Under the pieces are notes generated by a model that was not told where the DNA came from, searched no databases, and saw only the letters and a list, made by a program, of their open reading frames with translations. The position numbers and the translations under genes were made by a program. Shown here piece after piece: positions 1 to 12,331 of a stretch of DNA of 64,000 nucleotides. Within the stretch, counting starts at the first letter, position 1. Each line of letters opens with the position of its first letter. The stretch is from positions 1 through 64,000 of the forward strand of contig BCKK01000002.1 in assembly GCA_001600615.1 (NCBI GenBank), given 5' to 3'. The DNA comes from Dioszegia crocea. Taxonomy: Eukaryota > Basidiomycota > Tremellomycetes > Tremellales > Bulleribasidiaceae.

Positions 1-95
1 TTCCTGGATGGGCGTACGGCGAATGAGGGAGAAGGGCGTTCCGACCTTTTTGATCGCAGACCGGATTGGAGTGTGCTGCATGGCTGAGATACCCG
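1..95. repeat. Left copy of a perfect 95-bp direct repeat
   Basis: Bases 1-95 are identical to 58740-58834 and in the same orientation. The match ends sharply at base 95 and may extend left of the window. It encodes the same peptide in the same frame (ISAMQHTPIRSAIKKVGTPF and onwards) in both genes. At the distal site the peptide is embedded in the Ki-67-like protein; here it terminates the visible BUD6 reading frame. Confidence 0.97.
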
Positions 96-3000
96 CTCCC
101 ATGCCGCCAGATCCAGGCGATCCCATATCTCCTTTACGCTGCATGACGAACGCCTCGACATTATCCCACATCTCCGCCGCATCCTTCAAGTCATTCTTCA
201 GATCGTCCCCTAACTTCCTCTGATGCGCCAAGAGGTTCTGCTCCTCCTTCACCCGGCTAAGCTCTTGCGCCCACGTAGCCCTCCATGTCCCTTCTGACGT
301 GGCCACATCACTCGCGAACCTATCCGCCAGGCTCAGCGCCTTCTTCAACTCCGTCCGGATCTTCTTCATGTGTGCGCTAGAGGGAGTGACGAAGCGCTTG
401 TACGCATCCTCCCTCGCGGCATCGATGATATCCTGAATCTCCTCGACGGCCTGAATCGTCTCGCTGCACTGACCCTCGAGCTTCGCCTTGCTGTTATCAA
501 GCAAAGCCCTCGAACCCCCAATCTTAGTCTTGATGACCTCCTTCATGGTATTGTTCTGGGTCCGAAGCGCAGAGAAGGCCGTTTTGGTTTCGGAGAGGAA
601 ATCGGTGTGAATCTGCCGCATGACGGCAAGGTCGCGTCGGAGGGACGAAAGAGAATCGTGTTGCTCCTCGAGCTTTTCGCGCCGAATGGGAAGGGCAGGA
701 CCGGTCGCATCCAATCTAGGGGAGGGGAGGCGAGAGGGGGATTTGGAGGGCGAGGGAAGAGAAGGATGCGAAGGGATCGTAGCTGACGTAAGAAGATTTC
801 GGGTAGAAGGGGATGTTTGAGGATGTGATGATGCAATGAGGGCAGTCGCGGTGGATAGGGATAATCGGCGTGAGTGGTCAAGCGCCATCTTCATCTCTTT
901 GACTTCCGCCATGAGGCCGGCAAATGTTTGATCGAAGTGCTGTTTGACCTGATCAAGCGCTGGGGTCAGCTCCTACCTATAAGGGGACTCACGTTCGATA
1001 TTCAAACTCAATACCGCCCCCTCCTTGACATCATCCATCTCCTCCAGCTCATACCCCACCCCACTGACTGGGTCCCGCAGGTACACATCTGGGAAATCGT
1101 CCAGTCCCGAGTCATATTCGAACTTCTCCATAAACAACAGCCGCAACCCCTCAAACGTGACTGGTGTTTCCAGCCGGCACCGCTTGACCTGGCGCCCGAG
1201 CTGGAGGTAGACCTGGAGCGAGGTAGCTATCGGCGTAGGTGGCTCGGCGGGCTGGACGGGATCGGAGAGAGTGACACTGGTGGCCGTGGTGAGGGAAGGC
1301 GAACGAGGAGGCTGGTTTGATCGATCACTAGATGCACGCGGGGTGTGCTGCGACAGGGAAAAGGATGGATCTTCCGATATTGATAATTCGGGGTTGGAAG
1401 GGCGCGATTCGGGCGTAGAGAGGATCTTCATGGACGAGCTCGACATGTCTGAAATGGGCGAGAGGGGCTCCTCGTCCTCTCGCAAGGATGTATGTGATCC
1501 ATCGCCATTCATACCCCTCGTCATTCGCGCCGACGCCAAACCTGATACACTCGATTCAGTCGCCCGCATCATTTCGGGCAAAGGGGGCATAGGTGGGGGC
1601 TTCTCCAGCAAACTGTCCGCGCGTCGAATCGCGGGCCGCTGAGGACTGGACGCTGATCCTGATGTGGACCCAGCGCCATCTCTACGCTTATTTGGAGATG
1701 AGGGCAGCATCTTGTTGAATGTAAAGCTGCTATACCGCTTACTTGCCCGTCGTTCTAGCGGGTCGAACCCCCTTAGTGCCGCGAGGGTCCGCTGAGATTC
1801 CGGAGGGATATCAGGCATCAGACCACCTTGATCCTGACTAGGCCTGCCCGTCTCGACCCCTAGTAGATTATCATTCAAAGATACCTCCGTTGAAGGGAGC
1901 TCTAGCCGGGGCAGAGCGGGCGCATCGGTCGGACTGAAGAACGCCGTAGAAGCCCCGGTTGGCAAGGCAGGCTCCTCTGCCTCTTCCAGCCGCTGGATAT
2001 GGTTCGGCGGCGAACGCGCAGGATTCGATTTGACCGGCGACCCATTGGTGATATCTGAATCGGCAGAAAATCGCGAGACTCGGCCACCAGGGAACGAATC
2101 GCGATCCCGGCTGTACCGATCAGGACGGGGCGGTGTGGGTCCCTTTCTAGATGAGACGCTACCGGACAGATGAGCGCCATGAGGGGGTGGGGAGGGAACA
2201 GGACCATTGTCCGTAAGTTGGACGCCACGGGACGGGACGGATTCGGCAGTGGAAATGGTGAGGCTCGAAGAAGGTTGGGGGGAGGGGTTTGTAGATCGTT
2301 GGCCAGGCGTACCGGCATTCGTGGTAGGATTAGATTCGGAGGGTATTCGTCTAGGCGGTCGGAAAGCATCTGGAGGTGCAGGTGGTCGTTGGCCACTCGC
2401 CTGTCGCTGAGCGCGCTCCCTTTCTCGCTCGGCTAAAGCAGTCGAGCTAGGGACTTTCCCAGGCATAGGTATCTCCCCTGCGCGGACGTGCGGGCTCGTC
2501 CCTCTCCCTCCCGCCTCCCTGCTCGTCCCACTCCCTTGGCTCGCCCCGCTGACATTCGAGCTCGCACTTCGAACAGACAGCCGTGCGTCCACCGGTAATG
2601 GCGGCCCATTTCTCGCTGGTCGTTGTGCAGATGATCCTCCCGCTTCATTTGGACCGCCAGGAGGGTACGGCTCGGCCTGCGGCGAAACACGCGGCTGAGC
2701 CTCAGTCTCAGCTTGCGCATTGGCCATGTTCCGCTTGTACTGTGCCTGACGCCGTTTCAGGCCTTCGAGAAGGTTGTAGATGATTTGCCGAATATCGGGC
2801 AGGTAAAGATTTAGGGACTCTTGGCAAGGGTCTTCGGCCAGGCATTGTTCAAGGCAAACTCGCAGGTCTGCAGGGATCGACTCCAGCTCGCTAAAAGTAT
2901 TAATTGTAGTTCTCAGAACATCGAATTCGAGGCGTCAACTCACCGTGTAGATATTCCGACTCGGTGAAAGGCCCCGACGCAAGTCTCGAAACCATCACCT

Positions 3001-3400
3001 AATCTGACATAGATGTCGCTCACCTGAAGGTCAGCTACACTATCGATCAAAAGTCATCGGGGGATTAAAAGCTTACATTCTCCTCTGTGAGAAACCCCTG
3101 TGCCCATTGTTCCAGCCCTTGCAAAAGCTGCTTCGTGACTACTAGCAATCGCGTGATGGATGAATCCAGCGCATTGGGCTGTTATCATTAGCCCTCCACT
3201 TGATCAGGGCATGGTTGATATGCCGAAGAGCTCACTCCAGGCCGCGATGGTCCAGCTTGCCGAACTTGCAGACTACTCCGGCGAGGCAGATTCGTCGTGT
3301 CGAGCTGACTCGAGGTGGAAGCCGAAGGGGTGGCCGTTTGATAATTTGATGGACCGGGTTGGGCGACTGGCGTAGGGTATGAGATATGAGGACGGGACAT
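1..3400 (-). CDS. BUD6: Bud6/Aip3-like actin- and formin-binding polarity protein (3' end outside window)
   Basis: In yeasts Bud6 sits at sites of polarised growth, binds actin monomers and stimulates formins. The visible part is 1068 codons in five exons: 3236-3400, 3077-3178, 2944-3023, 993-2890 and 1-959. Exons 2-3 encode an N-terminal helical module (SITRLLVVTKQLLQGLEQW, then DIRQIIYNLLEGLKRRQ). A long Ser/Pro-rich linker follows. The C-terminal AIP3 domain begins at VYLQLGRQVKRCRLE and continues across the 33-nt intron at 960-992 (SLNIE joined to PLDQVKQHFDQ) into a coiled-coil-rich region. The start at 3400 was chosen because an in-frame stop lies a few codons upstream. Exon 5 is open to the window edge. 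Its last 95 bases are an exact copy of part of another gene (58740-58834), so the visible C-terminus may be chimeric. Family identity is secure; the 3' end is not. Confidence 0.88.
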
Positions 3401-3635
3401 CTCGGCAATCTGACCACGTCTCTAGCTGTCTCCGGGGGACTCTCTCAAGGGTTCTGAGTGCGCAATAGGTGAAGAGAGGATGAGAGGAATGGAGAGGTTT
3501 GTTTCATCGATATCGCGTCCATCTTCTTGGGTGGGTGGACGAGGTAAACACGTGACATTTACAGATTTCTGAGCCATGACATGGTCGAGCAGGTCCAACT
3601 TGTGTCCACCTCTGTTATACATCTTCTTGGTGGAC
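3401..3635. promoter_or_regulatory. Divergent promoter of BUD6 and POP4 with a CACGTGA box
   Basis: This short intergenic region separates two divergent start codons. A CACGTGA element lies at 3549-3555, a Cbf1/bHLH-type core seen again upstream of prefoldin 5 and between COQ9 and the J-domain gene. No convincing TATA box is visible. The assignment as a binding site is inference from the motif only. Confidence 0.4.
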
Positions 3636-4984
3636 ATGTCGACAGGAAGAGGTAATAACGGCGGTCAGCTATCCGCTGGAAACTCTAGGCTGGGCGTAAC
3701 TCCAGCTGGAAGCGCATCAGCACAGGCATCAGGCTCAGGAACGTCGACCCCCTTGGCCGGTCCTCAACAGACCACAGATATATATCGGCCGCTACCCTCT
3801 GCATTACAGGTACGTGTACCTTAACACCTACTCTTGAGTCCGCTGACTGTGCAGAAACCAATAGCCCACCTCCTACCCTCTCACACCGGACCCCTACCTT
3901 CATCCGCCGCCGCCCTCTTCTCTCTGGACCCCACAACCTTCACTTCCCGCCTTAAGAATAAGAACATCCTTCTTGATACACAGTCCTTCGCCGCTTCTCA
4001 GCCTTCTGCACTGATCACTGGTAAAAAGCTCCACAAGGGCCATCCGGAACTTAAAAAACGGGCCAGAGAGGAGCATGAGCACAATCAGCAAGAACGGGCG
4101 AAGGATGGTGTTGAGGGATTAAGGGGAGTCAAACGGAAACTCAAGGAGAGAGAGACGAAGGGTGTATTGGATGCTGGAATGGAGATATCGTACGTCTAGC
4201 CCTAATATGGTGTTTCTAGCTGATCTGACGAACCAGATATTCCTCTCTGTTGCCTTTACATCACCTACACTTGACGTACCTGACCCATCTCCTCTCCCTT
4301 CCGCCCTTCCCGAGCCCTTCATCCCCACTCACATCCGCACCTCCAACGCCCTATCCACCTTCTGGCCTCCCACCCGGCCTAAGCCCCGAGGGCATCCAGT
4401 CCCGATTATCGAAAGCCGACTTGACGGGTCTCCACATCTCCGTCGTCTCTGCGCGTAATCCCTCCCTCGCCAATCTCAGCGGAATAATCATCGAAGAGAC
4501 ATCATCCACATTCCGTCTAGTCTCATCGTCTTCCCCACGCGTCAAGGTTATACCCAAATCAGGCACGCTTTTCGAAATTATCATCCCGGCATATGCTCCG
4601 CCAAACTTTGAAGCCGCCGGAGAACTGTACGAAGGGTCAAGCGGAGAGAGACCCGGTCCGATAGATTGGGAAGCCCACAAGGCTGTTTGTCCTCGCTTAA
4701 GGATCATGCTCTTGGGTACAGCATTCGGGTTCAGGTCGGGCGATAGGGCCGGGCGGAAATTTAGACCGGCGCAAGGCGGAGGAGGGGGAAGTGGGTGGGG
4801 CGAAGATTGGGTCAAGGGGGAGTGGGCGGATGTACTGGGTTCAGTAGAGAAGGATCTTGAGGTTCGGTCTGGATTGGCTGGAAGTGGAGGAACGAGGGAG
4901 AAGGTTTTGAAGAAGGCGAAGAGGAAGAGAAATAAGGGGAGAAGAAAAGATCCGCCTTCATGGGGAAGATTAGAGGTTCCATGA
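3636..4984 (+). CDS. POP4: RNase P/RNase MRP subunit Pop4 (Rpp29)
   Basis: This is the Rpp29/Pop4 protein subunit of nuclear RNase P and RNase MRP, which process tRNA 5' ends and pre-rRNA. There are three exons (3636-3809, 3855-4189, 4237-4984), giving 418 residues. The diagnostic Rpp29 fold is in the last exon: LTGLHISVVSARNPSLANLS, then GIIIEETSSTFRLV, KVIPKSGTLFEIIIP and, after an insertion, LRIMLLGTAFGFRSGDRAGRK. The middle part has a basic linker (KKLHKGHPELKKRAREE). The C-terminus is also very basic (KVLKKAKRKRNKGRRK), fitting RNA binding or nucleolar targeting. The start is the ATG giving MSTGRGNNGG; a longer in-frame ATG exists at 3576 but reads as leader. The protein is longer than archaeal Rpp29 because of low-complexity insertions. 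Confidence 0.88.
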
Positions 4985-5088
4985 CTTGATTCATACCTGT
5001 GGACATAGTACCACGATGTATTGGTTTGTATATACAACATCCGACCTCTTGGGTTCCACTCAATACCCAAAAGCTAACAAATCATGAA

Positions 5089-8000
5089 TTACGCATTACT
5101 CTCATACCGCCCAATCGCCCTACGCACAATATCCAGCTGTTTCCCCACTTCCACCCCATTACCCCTCGTCCCGCCCTGTTCATCCTGCCCATCGATCACC
5201 ATCCGGCCATCTCGGTCTTTCCGAGAGTTGAGCAAACTCATGAGCCATGCAAAATCCGCATGGGCGACCAAGGGCAGGTCCGATCGACGCTTCGCAGCGA
5301 GTTTCGTCTTGAAGGCAGCGAAGAATTCGGCAGAGACTTGGTCGGCTCGCACGACGACTGGTTCGGGGACACCGGCTAGACGAGCGACGTCTGAGTCATC
5401 AGCGAGGCACTCTAAGCAGGAAAAATGAGGAGATAGACTTACGGGTACCGTGTGAAGATTCCGCTACGCCCGGAACGAGCTTGTAGAGGAAGACCACCTG
5501 TCGTTGTTCGTCATCTACGTGCGTCTGCATGTGCATCCGCCGCACGTTGGGGTGATAGGCAAAGTCATCGGTGAGCGAGCCGTAGTGGGTCTGGATATCG
5601 TCAGAAGAATCCTCGCTCAATTCTGTCTCTCGTTGCAGACTTACAGCGAAGAAGCCGAGAGGTAAAGTGTGGGTGGCGAGATGATGCAGGACAGCTCCGG
5701 CAATGGCCATACCGTCATAAGTCGAAGTCCCACGACCCAGCTCTACCCGGATCAGCTCTATCCTCTCATCTGCCGGCGGGATCGAAGGCACGTAAACTGA
5801 CCATCTAGAATGACGAAAGACTTTGGTCCAGCCTCTCGAAGGATCTTACAACACTCATCCAGCTCCACTTTGAAAGTTGAAGCACTAGCGAACATATCTA
5901 CCATCATCAGCAAATTCCCCACCAACACTTTAGGTACTCACTATCATAAGCGCCCATTCTAGTTTGGATCTTATCGACAGGGCTCAATACAGCTCTACGA
6001 GCAGGCACATAACATCCCAATTGAGCCATGATGATACCCGCCGCCGTCATTCGGAGCAGTGTACTCTTTCCAGCCATATTGGGACCAGTCAGCAATACCT
6101 GTCTCGGCGCAATTTCACCCTCAACTTCTCCGCCTAGCCGAACATCATTCGCGATAAAGTCTGCACGGAGACACATGGATGGATGTCGCAATTCTTCAAA
6201 ATCGATGAAGGCCGTTTCGGAATTGATGAATTCGGGTCGGCATTTAGGTTCATCCATGTTTGCAGAGGCTTTCGCTAGTGAGACCAAGCAGTCGAGTTCA
6301 GCAATGACTCTGCGGATCGTAAGCTTCTGTACTATTCGCAAACAGTGGGACCACTTACTTGACAGCGGCAAGCCATACTTCGCGATCTTTGTCGAATTCG
6401 CCTAGAAGTCGAAGGAAGAAGGTCTTTTTGGCAGTTGCCTGAGTCTCTCGTGCTTCTTGCAGAACCCGAATGAGAGGGATGGTTATAGGAGTATAGTACC
6501 GGTTGAAATTCTAACTCGGCATCAGCGACATTCCGCGAAAGGGGCAGGGGATGACTGACCTTCGTACCCGATTGCTTGGTCCAGCTACTCGGAACTTCGA
6601 TATCTGCCGGTACTTGTAATTGATAGATTTCTTTCCCACCTTGGGCGCTATCCCAAAACACAGGACGTTTATCCCTGTGTCGTATCAGGATTCGCCCTCT
6701 CAACATGAAGCTGAACTTACTTCAATAATCGCTTGGCTGACTCCAACTCAGTCGCCAACTTCCCTTCGGCTTCTGCAACTTCGGCGTCCGCCTCGTCACA
6801 CTCCTCATCCGCCCCTGGCAATGGTGTGATCTTCATTGTCTTTCCTGTCCGATCATCAGCTACGCATCGGGAATGGGGCGCTAAGTAAAACTCACCATCA
6901 TTACTTTCCGTACGCGTGAACAATGAGTTCATGTGCTTCACATATGATTTCAAATCAGGAGCCGATCTCAGCAGGCCAGAAATGCTCGTAGAGTCGAACT
7001 CGGCGGCCTGACGACTGAGATCGACAATCGCTTTCCTGATGGCTTCGAATGACTACACCAATCAGCTCTGTATAACGATATGATCACCGGATCCGCCTCA
7101 CAGTGACGACTTTGACGAAATCGGTCTGCTTCACAGAACCAGCGTGGATACGTGAAATCAGTCGCTGGGCAAGTCAGCTACAATCCCTCCAAATCAACGA
7201 GGTTCTAATGGAGGAGCTAGCTGACCTCAAGATCGGGCAGATTCTTGGCCATCTGGGTGAATTGCCCCGTGAATGATTGGAACTTCATCAGATCATCCAC
7301 TGCGTCCAAGCGGGCATTGATGGCTGATATTTCGCGCAGAGGACAGGTGAGCCAGATCCTGAATAGTCGCTTGCCTAATGAGGAGTTAGCTTCAGGTTGC
7401 AGAATCGTCTGGCTTTACCAACTCACCGAATGGCGAAACGCATAATTGTAGAATCTCAAGTAATGTCCCTGTCAACTCTCCCTCGTTATTGACCAATACC
7501 TACTCCATCAGCTTCTAGCGGGGTGTAGACATACCTCCATATGACCCAGGGTCTGACCATCCAAAATCAGACTCTTCCCCTCCCGAATCGGATCATACAC
7601 GTTAAAGTTCCTCTGGGTAATGAGATCCTTATCCAAATTTAGCGTTTTGAGATAGAACATCATCCCGCCAAGTGCTTCCATCGCGAGGGGATTCTCCAAC
7701 ATCTTTTCAATGGCAGGTGGTAATGGGGTCTTGGATCCCGGTTCGTCATCCTCCGTTTCAAACAGTTCTGCGAGTCTGTGCAGAGTTTCATCCGCCGTGC
7801 AGAACTCTTCGGTTGGGCGGAATGATTGCCATAGTGTTGATGAAGGCAGGATGTTTCGAAGGGTCCGCATGGTAGAGACTGACAGATTGCCCTGTAGGAT
7901 GTCAGCCTTGGTCTGCATGATCACAAATGGACAGACCTTGGCGTGGACGAGCTCCTTGGGCCGGATCTGTCGGAACATCGTCTCCAGCTTGGTGCGGCAG

Positions 8001-9877
8001 ACATCATCTTCGAACGCTACGAGCTGGAACTCTCCGGTCGAGGCGTCCAATATGCAAATACCAAAGGATGAAGGTTCGCTCGGATCAGCGGAGTATTCCT
8101 GCCTCGTCAGCTCTGCTCTTGCACGTGAAGGAATCGCTAACTCACCTTGATGGCGACACAATGATTCGCTTCGTCCGTAGTCAAGTAATTGCCATCGACA
8201 ATAGTACCGTTCGTAAACACCTGCTTCAATTCTCTTCGAACAATCTTGTCGGGCTTGTCATCATCGTCATCATCGCCTTCGTCCGACTTCTTCTTTTTAG
8301 CCGGTGCTTTCCCCTTACCGCCCGCCTTCTGCTCTGCGCCGCGCCGCATTTCAGCCCTAGACATCAGCGAGGTGCAAACACAGATCGAAACTTCACTCAC
8401 CCGATAGCAGTCTCTACCTGATCCACCCTGCCGACCTTATACCCCGCAGCAAGGAACTTGGCGGCCCAAAAGTCAAAGCTCTGCTCGGGCACTCCGACCT
8501 GCATTGTCAGCCCAGTACTAAGGTAAGAACTTACCATCTTCATCCTCACCCTCTCCGTCAACTTGAGATCAAACTCCTGATGCCCAATCTGCGCATCATC
8601 CTCATACAGCTCGAAAAACTTGCCCTTCTGGAAGAACAAGACAGTATCGTAATGATTCTGCTTAATGGTCCAGAATTGCTTCTCGAACGGCTTGAGCTCC
8701 TTCATAAGTTCCGAGGGAATCAAGATGGTTCGAGGATCATATTCGGGATCATCAGGCCGTCGGCCCATCTTATCTTTGGGATCTTGCAGGAAGGTAAACA
8801 CCGAGTCGGCTTCCTTCTTATCCTCCAACGCCTTGGCCTTTCGGGTTTCGGCAGCGGTAAGGAACATGTTGGATGAGTTTTGGAAAGATGATGACGAGGA
8901 TTGGGTTTTGCCCTTGCCGTTGATGGGTCGTGGGCCCGGTCGGTTCGCAGTGCTGGGTTTGGGCTTGGGAGCGAGGAATGAAGATGCCTTTTTGACGGAT
9001 TTCTTTGGCCGGGTGGGTTCGGGAGAGGCTGAGCGCATGTCGGGCGAGAATTGATCGGCTCCATCCAGCTCTTCTGCAGCGGCAGCTGATCTGTCAGCGT
9101 ACATGACCAAAAAGGATCACGAGCCGACATACCGAAGAATGCATCATCCCCATCCCCGATTTCGAAGTCATCATCCGAATCTGCTTTCAAGCTCTTTCTG
9201 GGTTTCCTTGCCGCTACACCATCAGCATGAAAAAAGGTTGTGACGGATACTGGACTCACGCTTCTCTCTCGACTTGGATGGGCCCGCATCCGCTTCTGAC
9301 CCAGATCCATCAGACTCGGCGTAGACAATTTTACGCTTCTGTCGACGGCCGCCCTGGTGACTCAGCTCAAATTTTAATGACGGTAGGCTATCTACTCACC
9401 TTGATAGGTGGCGATCCATCCATCGACACATCCTCCTCCTCGTCCGGGTCTAGTCTCATGGATGAGCTAGAAGCAGTCCGATGGACAACCTTTGGCGGTG
9501 GAGACAAGGCCTCCACATCGTCTTCGTCATCCACAATCCGCTTCGTCGTCACAGTCTTTTTGAGCGGGCTACTCCCTCTAGCTCTATCCTTACTGCCGGT
9601 GTCATTGCCGCGGCCGATCATGGGTGAGCTACCAGCCACTGAAGAAGGAGTTTGTAGAGTGGTAGATGCCGGCGAAGACGCAGCGACAGCGGTTTTAGTG
9701 GTGGAATTGTTGATGCTGCCTGAAGACCCAGTGCGAGATGGAGCAGGTCCAGGTTTTTTGGTGAAGAAGTTACTGAGTGTAGATTGCTTCCTGAACTGAT
9801 CAGCTGAGGGATTGGGAATGGCAGATTTGCACTGACTTTGGGTCCTTTGCAGGTGCCGGCTTCGAAGCGGACGACAT
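5089..9877 (-). CDS. MSH6: DNA mismatch repair protein Msh6 (MutS homologue)
   Basis: Msh6 pairs with Msh2 as MutS-alpha to recognise base mismatches and small loops. The gene has well over ten short introns; exon 1 is 41 nt (9837-9877) and splices at 9790. The N-terminus carries a PCNA-interacting box (QSTLSNFFTKK) and a disordered acidic/basic region (RQKRKIVYAESD). The mismatch-binding domain follows with the Phe-x-Glu signature (QKGKFFELYEDD), then connector, lever and clamp (ISAINARLDAVDDLMKFQS). The ATPase has Walker A TGPNMAGKSTLL and, rejoined across an intron near 5800, Walker B/signature FVILDELGRGTSTYDGMAIA. All key residues looked intact. The start is in a good context (CCACCATGTC) and has only 13 codons before the first intron. 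The gene is divergent from RNR2, another S-phase gene. Confidence 0.95.
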
Positions 9878-10621
9878 GGTGGGACTTCTGGGGGTCTTGA
9901 AAAGAAGCCGTGGAGGTGTAGTGCCCCTTTAGGCTGAGGAAGCGTGTCGACTCGGAGCTTCTAGCTGTGGAGTGTGCTGTTCCTTGTGCTTCTTTTGTAT
10001 CTCTAGGGCTAGCAATGTCGAGCTGCACCCTGTCTGTGCTGAGTGCCTCGACCTCGCAAAGCTCGAGCCCTGTGACGTGACACGGACCTCCACCTCGCGT
10101 CCACCTCCCCCGGAACCTTCGCAATCACAATCGACGCGACTGCCTTGCCCTGAGCGCGTGTGTGCCCCTGACGCGCACATCGGCGAAACACAAGGGTCCC
10201 CCCGCACTCGGCGCTAGATCGGGTGAAAATAAACATTGCACGAATTCGAACATCCCCTAATATCACTACTTTGGGCAAGCCCTACCACTCAAAGAGGGAA
10301 TTACCCTGTTTCGGCCGGTCCCTCCGATGCGTTTGATATCAGGGGTGAGTGAAACATCCAGTCAACTTTTGTGTACTTTCGTGTCCCTGTATTTACGCCT
10401 CCTTTGACGCGCCCTTTCCCATCACGTCGCGTCCCCGAGCGCGTTTTTGGCACAGTCATCATCTCGATCTCTCAGTATATATAGTCAGACCACCCTACCT
10501 TCACTCTCACTCTTCCACATCGCCCCCACTTGACTGTTTCTCTTCCAATATCCTCTAGTCTACCTTGACCCTACTACACATCACTACACTACTACCTTCC
10601 CCCACACTATCATCACTCAAC
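9878..10621. promoter_or_regulatory. Bidirectional MSH6-RNR2 promoter with three ACGCG cores and an RNR2 TATA box
   Basis: The 744 bases between the two divergent starts contain ACGCG at 10134-10138, 10171-10175 and 10407-10411. ACGCG is the core bound by Mbp1/Swi6-type MBF complexes at G1/S genes in yeasts. A TATATATA stretch at 10476-10483 lies about 140 bases before the RNR2 ATG and is followed by a long C/T-rich leader. I see no open reading frame here that looks real. Confidence 0.5.
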
Positions 10622-12083
10622 ATGTCTGTCGAACTCCAGACACCCTCCAAAGTCGCCGCGTCCGCCCTCTCCTCCATCTCCCTCAACTCTACCAAAGTCA
10701 CACCCGCCAGCGACGTCATGGCCAAGCTCAAGGCTGTCGCTGCTGCCGATGCCCAGGTCAAGCCCGTCGTCGAGGAGGTCAAGACTGAGACTGTTGAGGA
10801 ATTCCGTCAGCGCTTCGTTGGTGACCTCGACTGCGAGGAGTCGGACGAGCCCCTTCTCCGAGAGAGCAACAGCCGATTCGTCCTCTTCCCCATCAAGTAC
10901 AGAGAGGTGAGTCGAGACTTTTTCCGTCACGCGTCGCGATGTGGACGGGGCTGATAATTTTCTCAGATTTGGCAGATGTACAAGCAGGCTCAGGCTTCCT
11001 TCTGGACTGCCGAGGAGATCAACCTCGCGCCCGATCTTCACGACTGGGACAACAAGCTCAACGACAACGAGCGATACTTTATTGAACACGTCCTTGCCTT
11101 CTTCGCTGCTGTAAGTTGGAGTTCTTTCCTCGCGTCTGGCCTCACGCTGACCTTTCAGTCTGACGGTATCGTCAACGAGAACCTAGTCGAGCGTTTCTCT
11201 GCCGAGGTGCAGGCACCCGAGGCCAAGTGCTTCTACGGTTTCCAAATCATGATGTTCGTCTTTTCTCTTTTCCCTTCGACACCGCGCTGACAATACAGGG
11301 AAAACATCCACTCTGAGACCTACTCCCTCCTCATCGACACCTACATCAAGGACCCCGCACGCCGGACCTACCTCTTTGACGCCATTGAGACCATCCCCTG
11401 CATCAAGAAGAAAGCCGACTGGGCGCTCAAGTGGATCACGGACGACAAGTCCACATTCGCTGAGCGTCTCATCGCCTTTGCCGCCGTCGAGGGTATCTTC
11501 TTCTCGGGTTCATTCGCCTCCATCTTCTGGCTCAAGAAGCGTGGTCTCATGCCCGGACTCACCTTCTCCAACGAGCTCATCTCTCGTGATGAGGGTCTCC
11601 ACACCGACTTTGCCTGCCTCCTCTTCTCCCACCTCCGCAGACGGCCCTGCCCCGAGACCATCAACAAGATCATCAAGGAGGCTGTAAAGATTGAGCAGGA
11701 GTTCTTGACGGGTCAGTCTGCCTCGTTTGCCCGACGTAAATCAAAAGCTGACAATCCAGACGCCCTCCCATGTTCCCTCATTGGCATGAATTCCAAGCTC
11801 ATGTGCCAATACATTGAGTTTGTCGCCGACCGTCTACTAGTCGCTCTCGGAAACGAGAAGCTATGGAACTCTTCCAACCCTTTCGGTTAGTCATTTTCAC
11901 GGCCCCACTATGACCACACGCTGACTTGCAGACTTCATGGAGATGATCTCTCTACAGGGCAAGGCCAACTTCTTCGAATCACGAGTGTCCGCCTACTCTA
12001 AATCAGGCGTCAACCAGTCTGTCGGCGCAACATCAGATCACCAAGCAGTCAAGAAGGGTTTCTCTCTCGACGAGGACTTCTGA
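10622..12083 (+). CDS. RNR2: Ribonucleoside-diphosphate reductase small subunit (R2)
   Basis: This is class I ribonucleotide reductase beta subunit, which houses the diiron-tyrosyl radical cofactor needed to make dNTPs. Six exons (10622-10906, 10967-11110, 11159-11253, 11299-11711, 11760-11885, 11932-12083) give 404 residues. Family landmarks: [45 protein letters not shown], the metal-ligand region [11 protein letters not shown], and [20 protein letters not shown] with the second Glu/His pair. The C-terminus GFSLDEDF is the tail that docks on the large subunit. Four of the junctions lie inside codons and rejoin conserved sequence exactly. The N-terminal 60 residues are the usual variable tail. 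Regulation at G1/S is suggested by ACGCG cores upstream. No defect is visible. Confidence 0.96.
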
Positions 12084-12331
12084 TCTGTTCCCCCTTCTGC
12101 CTATAGATCTCTCCGTATATTAGACCCTTTCCTCTTCCATTCTCTCCTGTAGTCTTACCCCTCGTTGTTCCCTTTACTTTCGCTCTTGCTTTTCTCTTTT
12201 CCGGTAATCAAGTCCATATCGAGGACCTGCGGTCTGCTCTCTAGATATTCAAAAACTGTACGACGTGACGAATGCATATTCAATGAAGCTCTCAAACCAA
12301 TCTCCGCCCCGAGTCCTCCCCGTGACACCCG

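Noticed and set aside
970..2890. Stop after SLNIERESPYR as the true end of BUD6
   Set aside because: This stop lies inside a 33-nt intron; splicing continues into the conserved AIP3 coiled coil.
5780..5870. Apparent change in the MSH6 Walker B region
   Set aside because: The motif is split by an intron; the spliced reading is LDELGRGTSTYDG, so it is intact.
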